A stretch of 14,381 nucleotides of DNA from an uncultured Flavobacterium sp. (GCA_946479395.1 CAMLFV010000054.1:1-14381), one strand, 5' to 3'. Counted from the first letter of the stretch, positions 1-8,995 are shown. Translations and numbers: made by a program. The notes: a model not told the origin generated them from the sequence alone.

Positions 1-69
1 AATCATAAAAAAAGAATAAAGAGAAAAGAAGATAGACAAGTTTCGACCTAAAATCTAAAATCAAAATAA

Positions 70-1701
<1,632 letters not shown>

Positions 1702-1721
1702 GATCTTTTTATATAAAAACA

Positions 1722-1755
1722 AAAAAAATCCGACTAATTATAGTCGGATTTTTTT
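1722..1755. terminator. Bidirectional terminator between groL and the LemA-family gene
   Basis: Perfect 15-bp stem (1722-1736 with 1741-1755) and an ATTA loop, containing the core TCCGACTA/TAGTCGGA. It has A-runs on one side and T-runs on the other, so it can stop groL transcripts on + and LemA-gene transcripts on -. It ends 5 bases before the downstream in-frame stop (1760-1762) of the extended LemA reading frame. Confidence 0.9.
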
Positions 1756-1759
1756 GTTT

Positions 1760-1837
1760 TTATAAACCTTTACTCTTTTCAATTTCTAACATCCATTCTA
1801 GATCTTTATCATACTTCGTTTTCGGATTTTCGTTCTA
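1760..1837 (-). pseudogene. In-frame 24-codon continuation of the LemA-family gene after TAG
   Basis: After the TAG (1835-1837, read on minus) the same frame stays open for 24 codons and closes with TAA at 1760-1762. The codons give a protein-like sequence that starts NENPKTKYDKD and continues LEWMLEIEKSKGL. The mix of charged and hydrophobic residues, the sensible length and the fit with the terminator position suggest it was coding until recently. I infer a nonsense mutation, a base-calling error or, less likely, readthrough. Confidence 0.6.
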
Positions 1838-2332
1838 TCTACCATATCTTAATTCAAAGAATTCTTTAGTTTTGTAACGCTTAAAAGTATAAAGATTTAG
1901 AGGAAAACTTCTTATAAAATCATTATAATTCCTTACAGCTTCGTCATAATTCAATATTAAATTATTTAACTTTTTATGGCTAGATTCTAATAGACTTATA
2001 TCAACATTATTAGATAAAGTATCTACCTTAATTTCTAAAACGAGCTTGTTCAAATAATATTCATTTTCTGAAAAATCTAAGGTACATTCATTAGTCTTCC
2101 TTTGCTTATTTAAAATGAGCATTAAACTATCATTTGAAATATATTTATCATCTTTATTTAATTTAGAAACTAATTCAGCATGCAAGGAAACATCCTTCCT
2201 TAATAATTTCCATTCATCATCTACAAGTTCTTGTCGTTGACTTATTTCGCGTTTAACAAAATGTTTTGCGACAGAAATTACAAGAAAAATAAAAACAATT
2301 AAAGATATAGAGACAATTACAAATTTTTTCAT
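1835..2332 (-). CDS. LemA-family membrane-anchored protein, probably truncated by an in-frame TAG
   Basis: The 165-residue product has an N-terminal hydrophobic anchor (about residues 4-22) and then a mostly helical region outside the membrane. The family call rests on the C-terminal signature YDEAVRNYNDFIRSFP at 129-144, followed by a Phe-rich FF(E) near 158-160, as in LemA proteins (consensus like YNxAVRDYNxxIRxFP, then a YFEA-type motif). A weaker match to the first LemA helix is seen in DDEWKLLRKDVSLHAELV (38-55). The precise function of LemA proteins is not settled. After the TAG the same frame runs on for 24 codons to TAA at 1760-1762, ending with ...DLEWMLEIEKSKGL, directly against the terminator. 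The full-length form would be about 190 residues, close to the usual LemA length of about 185. The TAG is therefore likely a recent nonsense change (one base from CAG) or a sequencing error. The ATG at 2332 lies directly before the Lys-Lys-hydrophobic anchor. Confidence 0.75.
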   Translation of the reverse strand: MKKFVIVSISLIVFIFLVISVAKHFVKREISQRQELVDDEWKLLRKDVSLHAELVSKLNKDDKYISNDSLMLILNKQRKTNECTLDFSENEYYLNKLVLEIKVDTLSNNVDISLLESSHKKLNNLILNYDEAVRNYNDFIRSFPLNLYTFKRYKTKEFFELRYGR

Positions 2333-2621
2333 TTTGTAAAAATAAAAAACTGCATCTAAAAAGACACAGTTCTTATAAAATTAATTCTTTACGATTCACG
2401 GTCTGCTTTATTTATAGTATTAGCCCTTAAATTTAATTAGGCTTGAAGCTGTCATGTATGATTTCAACATTTCGAAGGAGCTCTCAATAACGATTGATTG
2501 CCCCAACGATTTCTATTGTAGAAAGCGCTTTAAATACTTTTTTTTAACCTGATATTTCTTAATTTAATACTTTAAGCGTTGACCGACCATCCTTTTAACG
2601 AAGGATATATTAAAACCTAAA
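2333..2621. other. Gap without a recognisable gene (first part of a 480-base gap)
   Basis: No open frame of useful length or recognisable family was found on either strand. A short + strand ORF at 2454-2552 (32 codons, ATG to TGA) has no family resemblance. An imperfect inverted repeat at about 2350-2373 (AACTG...CAGTT) sits just upstream of the LemA-family start and may be a decayed minus-strand terminator. A 10-base palindrome AAAGCGCTTT lies near 2522-2531, and a small stem ATCCTT/AAGGAT near 2589-2606. This is probably decayed sequence left by gene loss, in line with the aspartase fragment next to it. Confidence 0.5.
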
Positions 2622-2777
2622 AACCAACACATTGACTATAAAAACAGCACCAAAATTGCTAAACAGGCATTGCAAAAAAACCGCAGCGTTTATGATTTAA
2701 TTATTGAACAAAATATTTTGACAAAGGAAGAATTAGACAGATATTTAGATCCTAATAATATGCTGAGTTCGCATTAA
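2622..2777 (+). pseudogene. 3' remnant of an aspartate ammonia-lyase/fumarase C-type gene
   Basis: The frame ending at TAA 2775-2777 encodes about 51 residues. They match the C-terminal domain of the aspartase/class II fumarase family (FumaraseC_C): HIDYKNSTKIAKQALQ, then NRSVYDLIIEQNILTKEEL, then LDPNNM near the end. Family members read roughly NPxIGYxNSTKIAKEAL..SVYDLVLE..LLTKEELD..L.PENM. The upstream part looks eroded: the expected NPxIGY reads NQHIDY here, and nothing further upstream resembles the catalytic domains. There is no start codon in a sensible place, and the other roughly 420 residues of the enzyme are absent. It is followed directly by a perfect hairpin terminator, as expected for the true end of a former gene. 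I infer deletion of most of an aspA-like gene; the choice between aspartase and fumarase is uncertain. Confidence 0.75.
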
Positions 2778-2814
2778 AAACAAAACCCAGAAAATAATTT
2801 CTGGGTTTTGTTTT
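2777..2814. terminator. Bidirectional terminator between the aspartase remnant and the outer-membrane protein gene
   Basis: Perfect 17-bp stem (2777-2793 with 2798-2814), ATAA loop, core ACCCAGAAA/TTTCTGGGT flanked by A- and T-rich arms. It overlaps the stop of the remnant on + and touches the stop of the minus-strand gene that ends at 2813. Confidence 0.88.
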
Positions 2815-3970
2815 AAAATGAATATCCTACTTTAAAATTCAATGAGGTAAATTTATCAACATATGTTGTGCTAAAATTATAATCGTAGTCAATTTCTATT
2901 AAAAACGAATTGTGCAATTTAAAACCTAATCCGGCATTAATTCCAGCACCGGCTTGATCCATGTAAATAGGATTTAGAATCCATGATGCTGGTGGTGATG
3001 TAATTTCTGCTTTGATTGGTGTATCATATCCAAGCCCTAACTTTCCATAAAACTTGTTTTTTTCTGATGATAAAAAATACTGCTTTACCCCTAATGAAAA
3101 ACACAACGATTGATAATCCACTGTATGATGCCAATTCTCTCTTACATAAACCTCTTCATAATTAGCTTTTATAGAACGATACTTAACATTAAAATAAAAA
3201 CTTGTTGAATTAGCCATGTTCTTATTAAGAATATATTCAATCTCGGGCATTACTGTTATATGATTATATGATTCACCTGGTATGTTCTGTAAAAAATCAA
3301 TATCCATTGTACTAATAGAATATCCGACAAAAAAATTAAAAACAACCTTGTCTTTCTTTTCTCTTTTAAAAGTTATTCCGTTAGCTCCTTTAAAATAATC
3401 CTCTAAGTCATCTACTCTATACTTTAAAAAAGAATAATTGTCTAATGACGAATATTTAGAATTTTTTACATTATTCCATAATTGTGCTCTAAAATCGTTA
3501 TTCTCGCTAATTGAGCCGCTACTTCTCAAATATTTTTTGTAAGCAAGTGTAACCATTTCTCCATTAGACTTTTCATAAAAGAAAGTAGAAACACCATTTT
3601 TTATATATCTGTACAATTTATATTCACCATCAACCAAAAGTTGAACAAAACCATATTCCTCAATCAAGTTTAAACCCCTACTATTGTTAAGATTACCTAT
3701 TTCAAATCTAATAGTTGGATCGTACTGAAATTTTTTCTTTTCAAAAATCAATGTTCCATATTTAATTTCACTTACAGAACCCGTTTTAATCTTTGTTTGT
3801 TGATTACCATTTTTAAGTATAAATTCTTCTGGAAAATTATCCAGTTTTATTTCCGAAATTTCCCCTTCAAATCTATTTCCAGATTGATCAATGTAATATC
3901 CTAATTCAAATTTTTGTGCAAATGAACTCGAAAATAAAAAAAGTAATAATAGTGTAAAAATTTGTTTCAT
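2813..3970 (-). CDS. Secreted protein, probable outer-membrane beta-barrel, function unknown
   Basis: Not recognised as a named family. From the ATG at 3970 the product is 385 residues and opens with a clear signal peptide (MKQIFTLLLLFLFSSSFAQ, cleavage likely after SFAQ). A TTG in the same frame at 3991 would add seven residues before the signal and overlap the thiL stop, so I prefer the ATG. The first half is a soluble-looking beta-rich region (GYYIDQSGNRFEGEI onward). The last 180 or so residues alternate hydrophobic and polar residues in strand-like blocks (VVFNFFVGYSI, SFYFNVKYRSI, FYGKLGLGYD, GINAGLGFKL, FLIEIDYDYNF) and end in SLNFKVGYSF. A terminal aromatic residue is typical of outer-membrane barrels. 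It lies 17 bases after thiL and may share its transcript; no functional link to thiamine is evident. It ends at a strong terminator. Confidence 0.75.
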   Translation of the reverse strand: MKQIFTLLLLFLFSSSFAQKFELGYYIDQSGNRFEGEISEIKLDNFPEEFILKNGNQQTKIKTGSVSEIKYGTLIFEKKKFQYDPTIRFEIGNLNNSRGLNLIEEYGFVQLLVDGEYKLYRYIKNGVSTFFYEKSNGEMVTLAYKKYLRSSGSISENNDFRAQLWNNVKNSKYSSLDNYSFLKYRVDDLEDYFKGANGITFKREKKDKVVFNFFVGYSISTMDIDFLQNIPGESYNHITVMPEIEYILNKNMANSTSFYFNVKYRSIKANYEEVYVRENWHHTVDYQSLCFSLGVKQYFLSSEKNKFYGKLGLGYDTPIKAEITSPPASWILNPIYMDQAGAGINAGLGFKLHNSFLIEIDYDYNFSTTYVDKFTSLNFKVGYSF

Positions 3971-3987
3971 ATAGTATTTATTAAATT

Positions 3988-5040
3988 TCAATCTTCTTTA
4001 TTTAACGCATTCCAACCGCGGGCTTTTAATGGAAGCTTTGTATTCTCGCGAGTTATTAAATGAATACCTTCTTTTTCGGCTGTGATATGACCGATGATTG
4101 ATAGATGCGGATTTCCCTTAATTTTTTCAAAATCATTCATTGAAACAGTGAACAACAACTCGTAATCTTCGCCTCCGTTAATGGCAATGGTGGTACTATC
4201 TAAATTAAATTCTTCGCATACGTTTATCAGCTGCGGATCTAAAGGTAACTTGTCTTCATACAAATTACAGCCTACGCTTGATGCTTTACAAATGTGTATA
4301 ATTTCAGAAGAAATTCCGTCTGAAACATCAATCATCGAAGTTGGTTTTACCTCTAATTTGTGTAAAAGTTCTTTAATATCGTTACGGGCTTCGGGTTTTA
4401 ACTGTCGTTCAATAATGTAAGAATAATCTTCCAGATTAGGCTGATTCTGCGGATTTACCAAAAACACCTGCTTTTCGCGTTCTAAAACCTGCAAGCCCAT
4501 GTAAGCCGAACCTATATCGCCCGTAACAACCAATAGATCGTTTTCTTGTGCGCCTGAACGGTAAACAATTTCATCTTCACTAGCTTCGCCCAAGGCAGTA
4601 ATACTGATTAATAATCCAGTGGTACTTGATGTGGTATCGCCACCAATTAAATCTACCTTATAAAAATCGCATGCCAAACGAATACCTTCGTACAATTCTT
4701 CGATTGCTTCTAACGGAAATCGGTTTGAAACAGCTATAGAAACCGTAACCTGCGTTGGTGTGGCGTTCATGGCACAAATGTCGGACACGTTCACTACAAC
4801 GGCTTTGTAACCCAAATGTTTCAACGGCATATAACTTAAATCGAAATGTACACCTTCTACCAACAAATCGGTCGAGACAATAGCTTTTTTCGACTTAAAA
4901 TCTAAAACCGCGGCATCGTCTCCTATTGCTTTTATGGTTGACTGCTGTTGAATGGAAAAGTTTTTTGTGATATGATTAATTAAACCGAATTCGCCCAATT
5001 GTGACAAAGAGGTTTTGCTTTGATCTTTATTTTCTAACAT
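3988..5040 (-). CDS. thiL: Thiamine-monophosphate kinase
   Basis: Cytosolic enzyme that phosphorylates thiamine monophosphate with ATP to give thiamine diphosphate, the active cofactor (last step of the pathway). At 350 residues it is slightly longer than E. coli ThiL. It shows the family's metal/ATP motifs in order: IGDDAAV at 39-45, STDLLVEGVHF at 56-66, SDICAMNATP at 86-95, GGDTTSS at 133-139, DVSDGISSE at 238-246 and GGEDYELLF at 289-297. The ATG at 5040 puts the usual LGEFGLI box near residue 15. No thi genes are adjacent, and I saw no TPP riboswitch (THI box) in the 180-base leader. The outer-membrane protein gene follows closely and may be co-transcribed. Confidence 0.97.
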   Translation of the reverse strand: MLENKDQSKTSLSQLGEFGLINHITKNFSIQQQSTIKAIGDDAAVLDFKSKKAIVSTDLLVEGVHFDLSYMPLKHLGYKAVVVNVSDICAMNATPTQVTVSIAVSNRFPLEAIEELYEGIRLACDFYKVDLIGGDTTSSTTGLLISITALGEASEDEIVYRSGAQENDLLVVTGDIGSAYMGLQVLEREKQVFLVNPQNQPNLEDYSYIIERQLKPEARNDIKELLHKLEVKPTSMIDVSDGISSEIIHICKASSVGCNLYEDKLPLDPQLINVCEEFNLDSTTIAINGGEDYELLFTVSMNDFEKIKGNPHLSIIGHITAEKEGIHLITRENTKLPLKARGWNALNKED

Positions 5041-5110
5041 ACTTTTTAATTTATTTGTAAAATTACAAACTATTTTTTGGGTGGATGCGAATACAAGAGG
5101 TGCTACTTAC

Positions 5111-5154
5111 AAAAAAGGTTTTAATGGTTTTGTAAAAAAGGTCCCAATGGTTTT
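5111..5154. repeat. Two-copy direct repeat upstream of thiL
   Basis: Two 21-base units, 5111-5131 and 5134-5154, read AAAAAAGGT(TTT or CCC)AATGGTTTT. They differ only in the central three bases and have a period of 23. They lie between the thiL start and the terminator of the DUF2723 gene. Role unknown. Confidence 0.6.
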
Positions 5155-5189
5155 ATGAAAACGTGGGTATCTTTTACCAGCAATATAAA

Positions 5190-5215
5190 TAAAGACGGCA
5201 AAAATACCGTCTTTA
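5190..5215 (-). terminator. Terminator of the DUF2723 gene
   Basis: A 9-bp stem (5190-5198 with 5207-5215, core AAAGACGG/CCGTCTTT) around an 8-base loop. On the minus strand it is followed by TTTATTTATATT. It sits 6 bases beyond the stop of the minus-strand DUF2723 gene. Confidence 0.8.
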
Positions 5216-5220
5216 CTAAA

Positions 5221-8200
5221 TTATTGTTGTGTAGAATCTATTGTTTGTGCTGTGGTATCTTGCAACATTTCTTCTTCTTGCTGCATCATTTCTGCTTGTT
5301 CTTGTTGTTGCTGCTTATAAGCATCTAGGTAACGCTGAAAATGCTTTTCAAAAGGTGCAATTCGTTTATTTAAAGCTTCAACGGTAGCAGTATCTTTATG
5401 CATTTTAGAATTATCAATAAGACGGTAAGCGGTATTAAAATTATCTATAATATTGTACCAAAACTCTCGCTGTTCGTTCAACTTCATTCCTTTGTAGAAA
5501 TTCAAGTTTTCTTCTGCTTTTATAAACATTTTGGTTGCCAATTCTGCTGCTTTTTTGTTATCGCCTGCCATATAATACAAATCTGAATAAGGCTCAAAAA
5601 ACTCGTATTTTAAATTATTATCATGCGGAATATAATATTCTATCGGGAAATTTTTCATAGCTAAATCAAGTACATTTTTAGCTTTTTCATTGTTACCTTC
5701 TATTATAAACTGCTCTGCCAAACGCGCTAAATTTATCAAGTACATTCTTGATTCCTTTCTTGTTTGCGGGTCGTGATAAATATTCGGACTTCCAAAATTA
5801 CCCCAATACCAGTTGTTCACGGTTTTGTACATTTTATCGGCATCGATCGAACCTATATAAAACGGATGGTTCGCGTTTATTTTATCAACATTCGCTTTTA
5901 CAGGAACCAGTTTGTACACCAAACCATTTAACTGTAAATAATCTTTTAACCACAACATTGCTTCGTTTGAAACATCGCCGGCTGTAAAATAAATTGGTCG
6001 TTCCCAGTTGTTGTTCGCAATGATATCGTACATAATAATTCGCATACGGTGTAAAACATTTGCCTTAACATCAATCGGAATTTCAGAAACAATATCGTTT
6101 GCAAATTTCTGTGACACCGTTCCATTTTTCAACACTTTTTCTTTATTTACAGGTATGCTGAATTTATTGGTTGGAATACGAGTAATAGACATGCCGTTTT
6201 CGGTTTCCATTTTAGATTCCGGACGATCTGATGCGATGAATTCTAAGATTGTATTGATATCAAAACGTTCATCAACCGTAGGTGCCAATGCCGTAAAATA
6301 AAGATTTTCGCCTGAATATTGCTTGTGATTAAAACGAATTTTTAAAGGATCTGACTTGTGTGCCTTCACTTTCATTTGATCAATGTACCATTCTGCCTGT
6401 AACAATGTGGTACAAACCACACGAACATCGGTACGGTACCCCTCAACTTCTTGCAAATACCAAAGCGGGAATGTATCGTTATCGCCAATGGTAAAAATTA
6501 TAGCGTTTGGTTCTAACGAATCCAAATAAGCTCTACCCAATGCCAATGCGGTATATTTTTCTGAACGGTCGTGATCGTCCCAGTTTTCTTTTGCCATTAA
6601 TACCGGCGATGCTAAAAAGGTAACACCCAACACCAACGGCAAGGCTACTTTTGCATTTACTTTGCTTGATAAAAATTCATAAATAGCATACGCGCCATAA
6701 CCTACCCAAATAGCAAATACCATAAATGAGCCTACAACGGCATAATCACGCTCACGAGGTTCAAAAGGGCGTTCGTTTAAGAATATTTTTAATGCGAAGC
6801 TTGTAAATAAGAACAATGCCAACAGTACATAGAACGTTTTTGGATCTTTGCGGTAATGGAAAATAAAACCAACCAAGCCTAAAATAAACGGCAACATATA
6901 ATATACATTTCGCCCTTTATTGTTTGCCATATCGCTGGTTAGGTTTTCTTGCGATCCTAAACGAATTTCGTCTAAAAACTTAATTCCCGAAATCCAGTTT
7001 CCGTTCATACGATCGTTCTCGCCTTGAATATCGCTTTGGCGTCCGGCAAAATTCCATAACAAATAACGTGTGTACATATAACCAAACTGGTAGTTAAACA
7101 TAAAGCCGATATTGTCTAAAAAGCTTGGTTTTTCAACATCAATGTATTCGCTTATTTGTCGCAAAGCATTATCATACTCACGCATACTAAGCCTATCTGA
7201 TTGTACTTGGGCTTTTAGCTGCCCGGTTATTTCTATTAATTCTGGCTCTGATGCGTACTCTGGTTTTAATTTAAAATCAACAGGTTTTGTAAACGCCATG
7301 TAATTTGCTGCCATATCAGGCTCCCACAAACGAGGTAAAAATCCTTTGAATCGCGGAGAATAATTCTGATTTGCATTTTTTCCGTCGTTTAGTACGATAT
7401 ATTTTCCCGAAGCATAATCACGTTCGTAATCTACCTTTCCGTCTTTGTAAGGTTGCGAAGGATCTAACGCGCCACCGTATTTAATAGTAAAGTAAGTATC
7501 ATAAAACAACGAACGAGAACCATATTGTTCACGGTTGTAATAGGCTAATAATTCTGCAGCATCCGAAGGTTTGTTTTCGTTGATCGGAATTTGGGTATTG
7601 GCACGTATAGGCAACATTAACCAACAAGAAAATCCAATGAAGATGAATAATACCGAAAGAATCAATGTATTAGCGATTTGCTTTCGTTTTTCACGGGTAA
7701 TTTTTAATCCGAAAATAAAAAAAGAAACTACAATAGCAAAAGCAATGATGGTTCCTGAATTAAACGGTAATCCGATGGAATTTACAAAGAAAATTTCTGA
7801 CTTTCCGAAGAAAATCATGGTATATGGAAGTATAAATCCAAAAACAACCAATAAAACGGCAACTACTGCAATATTTGCAATAATGAAGTTTTTAACGGTA
7901 ACTTTTGGGTAGTTTTTAAAGAAATATAAATAACCAATAGACGGAATTGCCAACAATGCCATGAAATGCACGCCGAAAGACATACCTACAACTAAAGCTA
8001 TCAGCAATAACCATTTGTTGCCTCGTGGTTCGTCTATAGCGTCAATCCAGCGTAAACCCAACCAAAGCAATAATGCCAGCATAAAAGTTGCCATTGCATA
8101 AACCTCTGTTTCTACGGCGCTAAACCAAAAAGTATCAGAAAAAGTAAAAGTTAACGCACCAATTAAACAGCTTCCTAAAACTGCAATTACGGTATGGTTT

Positions 8201-8544
8201 GATAATTTTTCGGTACCAATTTTAACTAACTTAAATAGAATATTGGTAGCCGACCAAAACATGAACAATACGGCAAAGGCGCTTGAAAGTGCCGAAACCC
8301 AGTTTACCATTGCCGCAATTTTATCGGGCGATGTAGCAAACATAGCGGCAAACGCACCTAACATCTGGAAAAGTGGTGCGCCCGGTGGGTGACCAACTTC
8401 TAATTTTGCCGATGTAGCAATGTATTCACCTGCATCCCAAAAACTAACGGTAGGTTCTAAGGTTAAAGTATAAACTGTAAGTGCAATTAAAAATGCAACC
8501 CACCCGGTGATGGTATTCCATTTTTTAAAATTGATTGTCAACAT
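5221..8544 (-). CDS. DUF2723 integral membrane protein with C-terminal helical repeats, candidate GT-C O-mannosyltransferase
   Basis: The 1107-residue protein belongs to the DUF2723 family that is widespread in Bacteroidota. The N-terminal part (about 1-315) is a multi-pass membrane region. Its first external loop carries FWDAGEYIATS (Asp37, Glu40) and GHPPGAP (51-57), placed where GT-C glycosyltransferases have their catalytic acidic residue. A second membrane block spans about 540-650. It is followed by a large periplasmic-type region with IGDNDTFPLWYLQEVEGYRTD and RPIYFTAGD. Around 940-1015 there are TPR-like helices, and the protein ends in a Gln/Glu-rich tail. The human DUF2723 protein TMEM260 is reported to be a protein O-mannosyltransferase. 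By homology this one could transfer a sugar from a polyprenyl-phosphate donor to exported proteins, but that is inference. The ATG at 8544 gives the MLTINFKKWNT N-terminus just before the first membrane segment. It appears to be a single-gene unit. Confidence 0.88.
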   Translation of the reverse strand: MLTINFKKWNTITGWVAFLIALTVYTLTLEPTVSFWDAGEYIATSAKLEVGHPPGAPLFQMLGAFAAMFATSPDKIAAMVNWVSALSSAFAVLFMFWSATNILFKLVKIGTEKLSNHTVIAVLGSCLIGALTFTFSDTFWFSAVETEVYAMATFMLALLLWLGLRWIDAIDEPRGNKWLLLIALVVGMSFGVHFMALLAIPSIGYLYFFKNYPKVTVKNFIIANIAVVAVLLVVFGFILPYTMIFFGKSEIFFVNSIGLPFNSGTIIAFAIVVSFFIFGLKITREKRKQIANTLILSVLFIFIGFSCWLMLPIRANTQIPINENKPSDAAELLAYYNREQYGSRSLFYDTYFTIKYGGALDPSQPYKDGKVDYERDYASGKYIVLNDGKNANQNYSPRFKGFLPRLWEPDMAANYMAFTKPVDFKLKPEYASEPELIEITGQLKAQVQSDRLSMREYDNALRQISEYIDVEKPSFLDNIGFMFNYQFGYMYTRYLLWNFAGRQSDIQGENDRMNGNWISGIKFLDEIRLGSQENLTSDMANNKGRNVYYMLPFILGLVGFIFHYRKDPKTFYVLLALFLFTSFALKIFLNERPFEPRERDYAVVGSFMVFAIWVGYGAYAIYEFLSSKVNAKVALPLVLGVTFLASPVLMAKENWDDHDRSEKYTALALGRAYLDSLEPNAIIFTIGDNDTFPLWYLQEVEGYRTDVRVVCTTLLQAEWYIDQMKVKAHKSDPLKIRFNHKQYSGENLYFTALAPTVDERFDINTILEFIASDRPESKMETENGMSITRIPTNKFSIPVNKEKVLKNGTVSQKFANDIVSEIPIDVKANVLHRMRIIMYDIIANNNWERPIYFTAGDVSNEAMLWLKDYLQLNGLVYKLVPVKANVDKINANHPFYIGSIDADKMYKTVNNWYWGNFGSPNIYHDPQTRKESRMYLINLARLAEQFIIEGNNEKAKNVLDLAMKNFPIEYYIPHDNNLKYEFFEPYSDLYYMAGDNKKAAELATKMFIKAEENLNFYKGMKLNEQREFWYNIIDNFNTAYRLIDNSKMHKDTATVEALNKRIAPFEKHFQRYLDAYKQQQQEQAEMMQQEEEMLQDTTAQTIDSTQQ

Positions 8545-8647
8545 AATAGCTGTTTTTTGATCTTTTTATGTAAGAACTACAAAGAAAGCGTTTTTTTTTT
8601 ATTGATAAACTCTTTTAGATTTTTTTTAAAAAATTTACTTGATTTTC

Positions 8648-8677
8648 TTGCGATTTTATTTTTTTGTACTACATTTG
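8648..8677 (+). promoter_or_regulatory. Bacteroidota-type promoter for the tRNA-Gln pair
   Basis: TTG at 8648-8650, a 19-base spacer and TACATTTG at 8670-8677 fit the -33 TTG / -7 TAnnTTTG consensus of the Bacteroidota primary sigma factor. Transcription would begin about 40 bases before the first tRNA. Confidence 0.75.
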
Positions 8678-8723
8678 CACTCGCAATATTTAAGCAAAAT
8701 ATGTTTGTTATTGCAAGTTTTAT

Positions 8724-8794
8724 TGGCCTATGGTGTAATGGTAACACAGCTGATTTTGGTTCAGTCGTTCTAGGTTCGAGTCCTAGTAGGCCAA
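8724..8794 (+). tRNA. tRNA-Gln (anticodon TTG), copy 1
   Basis: A complete cloverleaf can be drawn. The acceptor stem TGGCCTA pairs with TAGGCCA. The anticodon stem GCTGA/TCAGT flanks the loop TTTTGGT with anticodon TTG, reading CAA. The T-arm is CTAGG-TTCGAGT-CCTAG. The U1-A72 pair typical of tRNA-Gln is present. The discriminator is A8794 and the CCA end is not encoded (ACAAA follows). Confidence 0.95.
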
Positions 8795-8825
8795 CAAATA
8801 AAACTTTATATATTTACCGGTTAAT

Positions 8826-8896
8826 TGGCCTATGGTGTAATGGTAACACAGCTGATTTTGGTTCAGTCGTTCTAGGTTCGAGTCCTAGTAGGCCAA
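8826..8896 (+). tRNA. tRNA-Gln (anticodon TTG), copy 2
   Basis: Base-for-base identical to copy 1, offset by 102 bases. The identity extends slightly into both flanks (ATTGGCC at the start to CCAACAAA at the end), so this is a recent tandem duplication or is kept identical by gene conversion. It is read from the promoter upstream of copy 1 and followed by a terminator. CCA is not encoded. Confidence 0.95.
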
Positions 8897-8897
8897 C

Positions 8898-8924
8898 AAA
8901 ACATTCCTTATAACGGAATGTTTT
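8898..8924 (+). terminator. Terminator of the tRNA-Gln unit
   Basis: A 10-bp stem (8898-8907 with 8915-8924, core ACATTCC/GGAATGT), a 7-base loop and a run of nine T starting at 8921. Confidence 0.9.
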
Positions 8925-8995
8925 TTTTTGCACTAAAATTAAATTCTTTAACATTTATTTGACAAGCTTTAGTGCACATTTAAAAAACTTTCGAT

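Noticed and set aside
2454..2552. 32-codon + strand ORF in the gene-free gap
   Set aside because: Too short, no recognisable family, no promoter or leader; could be chance.
2380..2555. Possible transposase fragment on the minus strand (reads like IVIESSFEMLKSY)
   Set aside because: The resemblance to transposase C-termini is vague, the frame is interrupted, and no terminal inverted repeats or target duplication were found.
3971..3991. TTG start at 3991 for the outer-membrane protein, overlapping the thiL stop
   Set aside because: It would put seven polar residues ahead of a complete signal peptide that has its own ATG at 3970.
5041..5110. TPP riboswitch upstream of thiL
   Set aside because: No THI-box core sequences or pairing pattern could be seen in the leader.
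7571..7912. Open frame antisense to the DUF2723 gene
   Set aside because: It lies wholly inside a clear membrane-protein gene and reads as low-complexity complement of its codons. The smaller antisense frames at 5398, 5748, 6008 and 7112 are dismissed for the same reason.
8722..8900. Direct repeat that could look like a short CRISPR array
   Set aside because: The repeats fold as perfect tRNA cloverleafs; only two copies exist and there is no array or cas gene.
8557..8913. 118-codon + strand ORF with an internally repeated peptide
   Set aside because: It runs through both tRNA-Gln genes; the peptide repeat is simply the duplicated tRNA translated.
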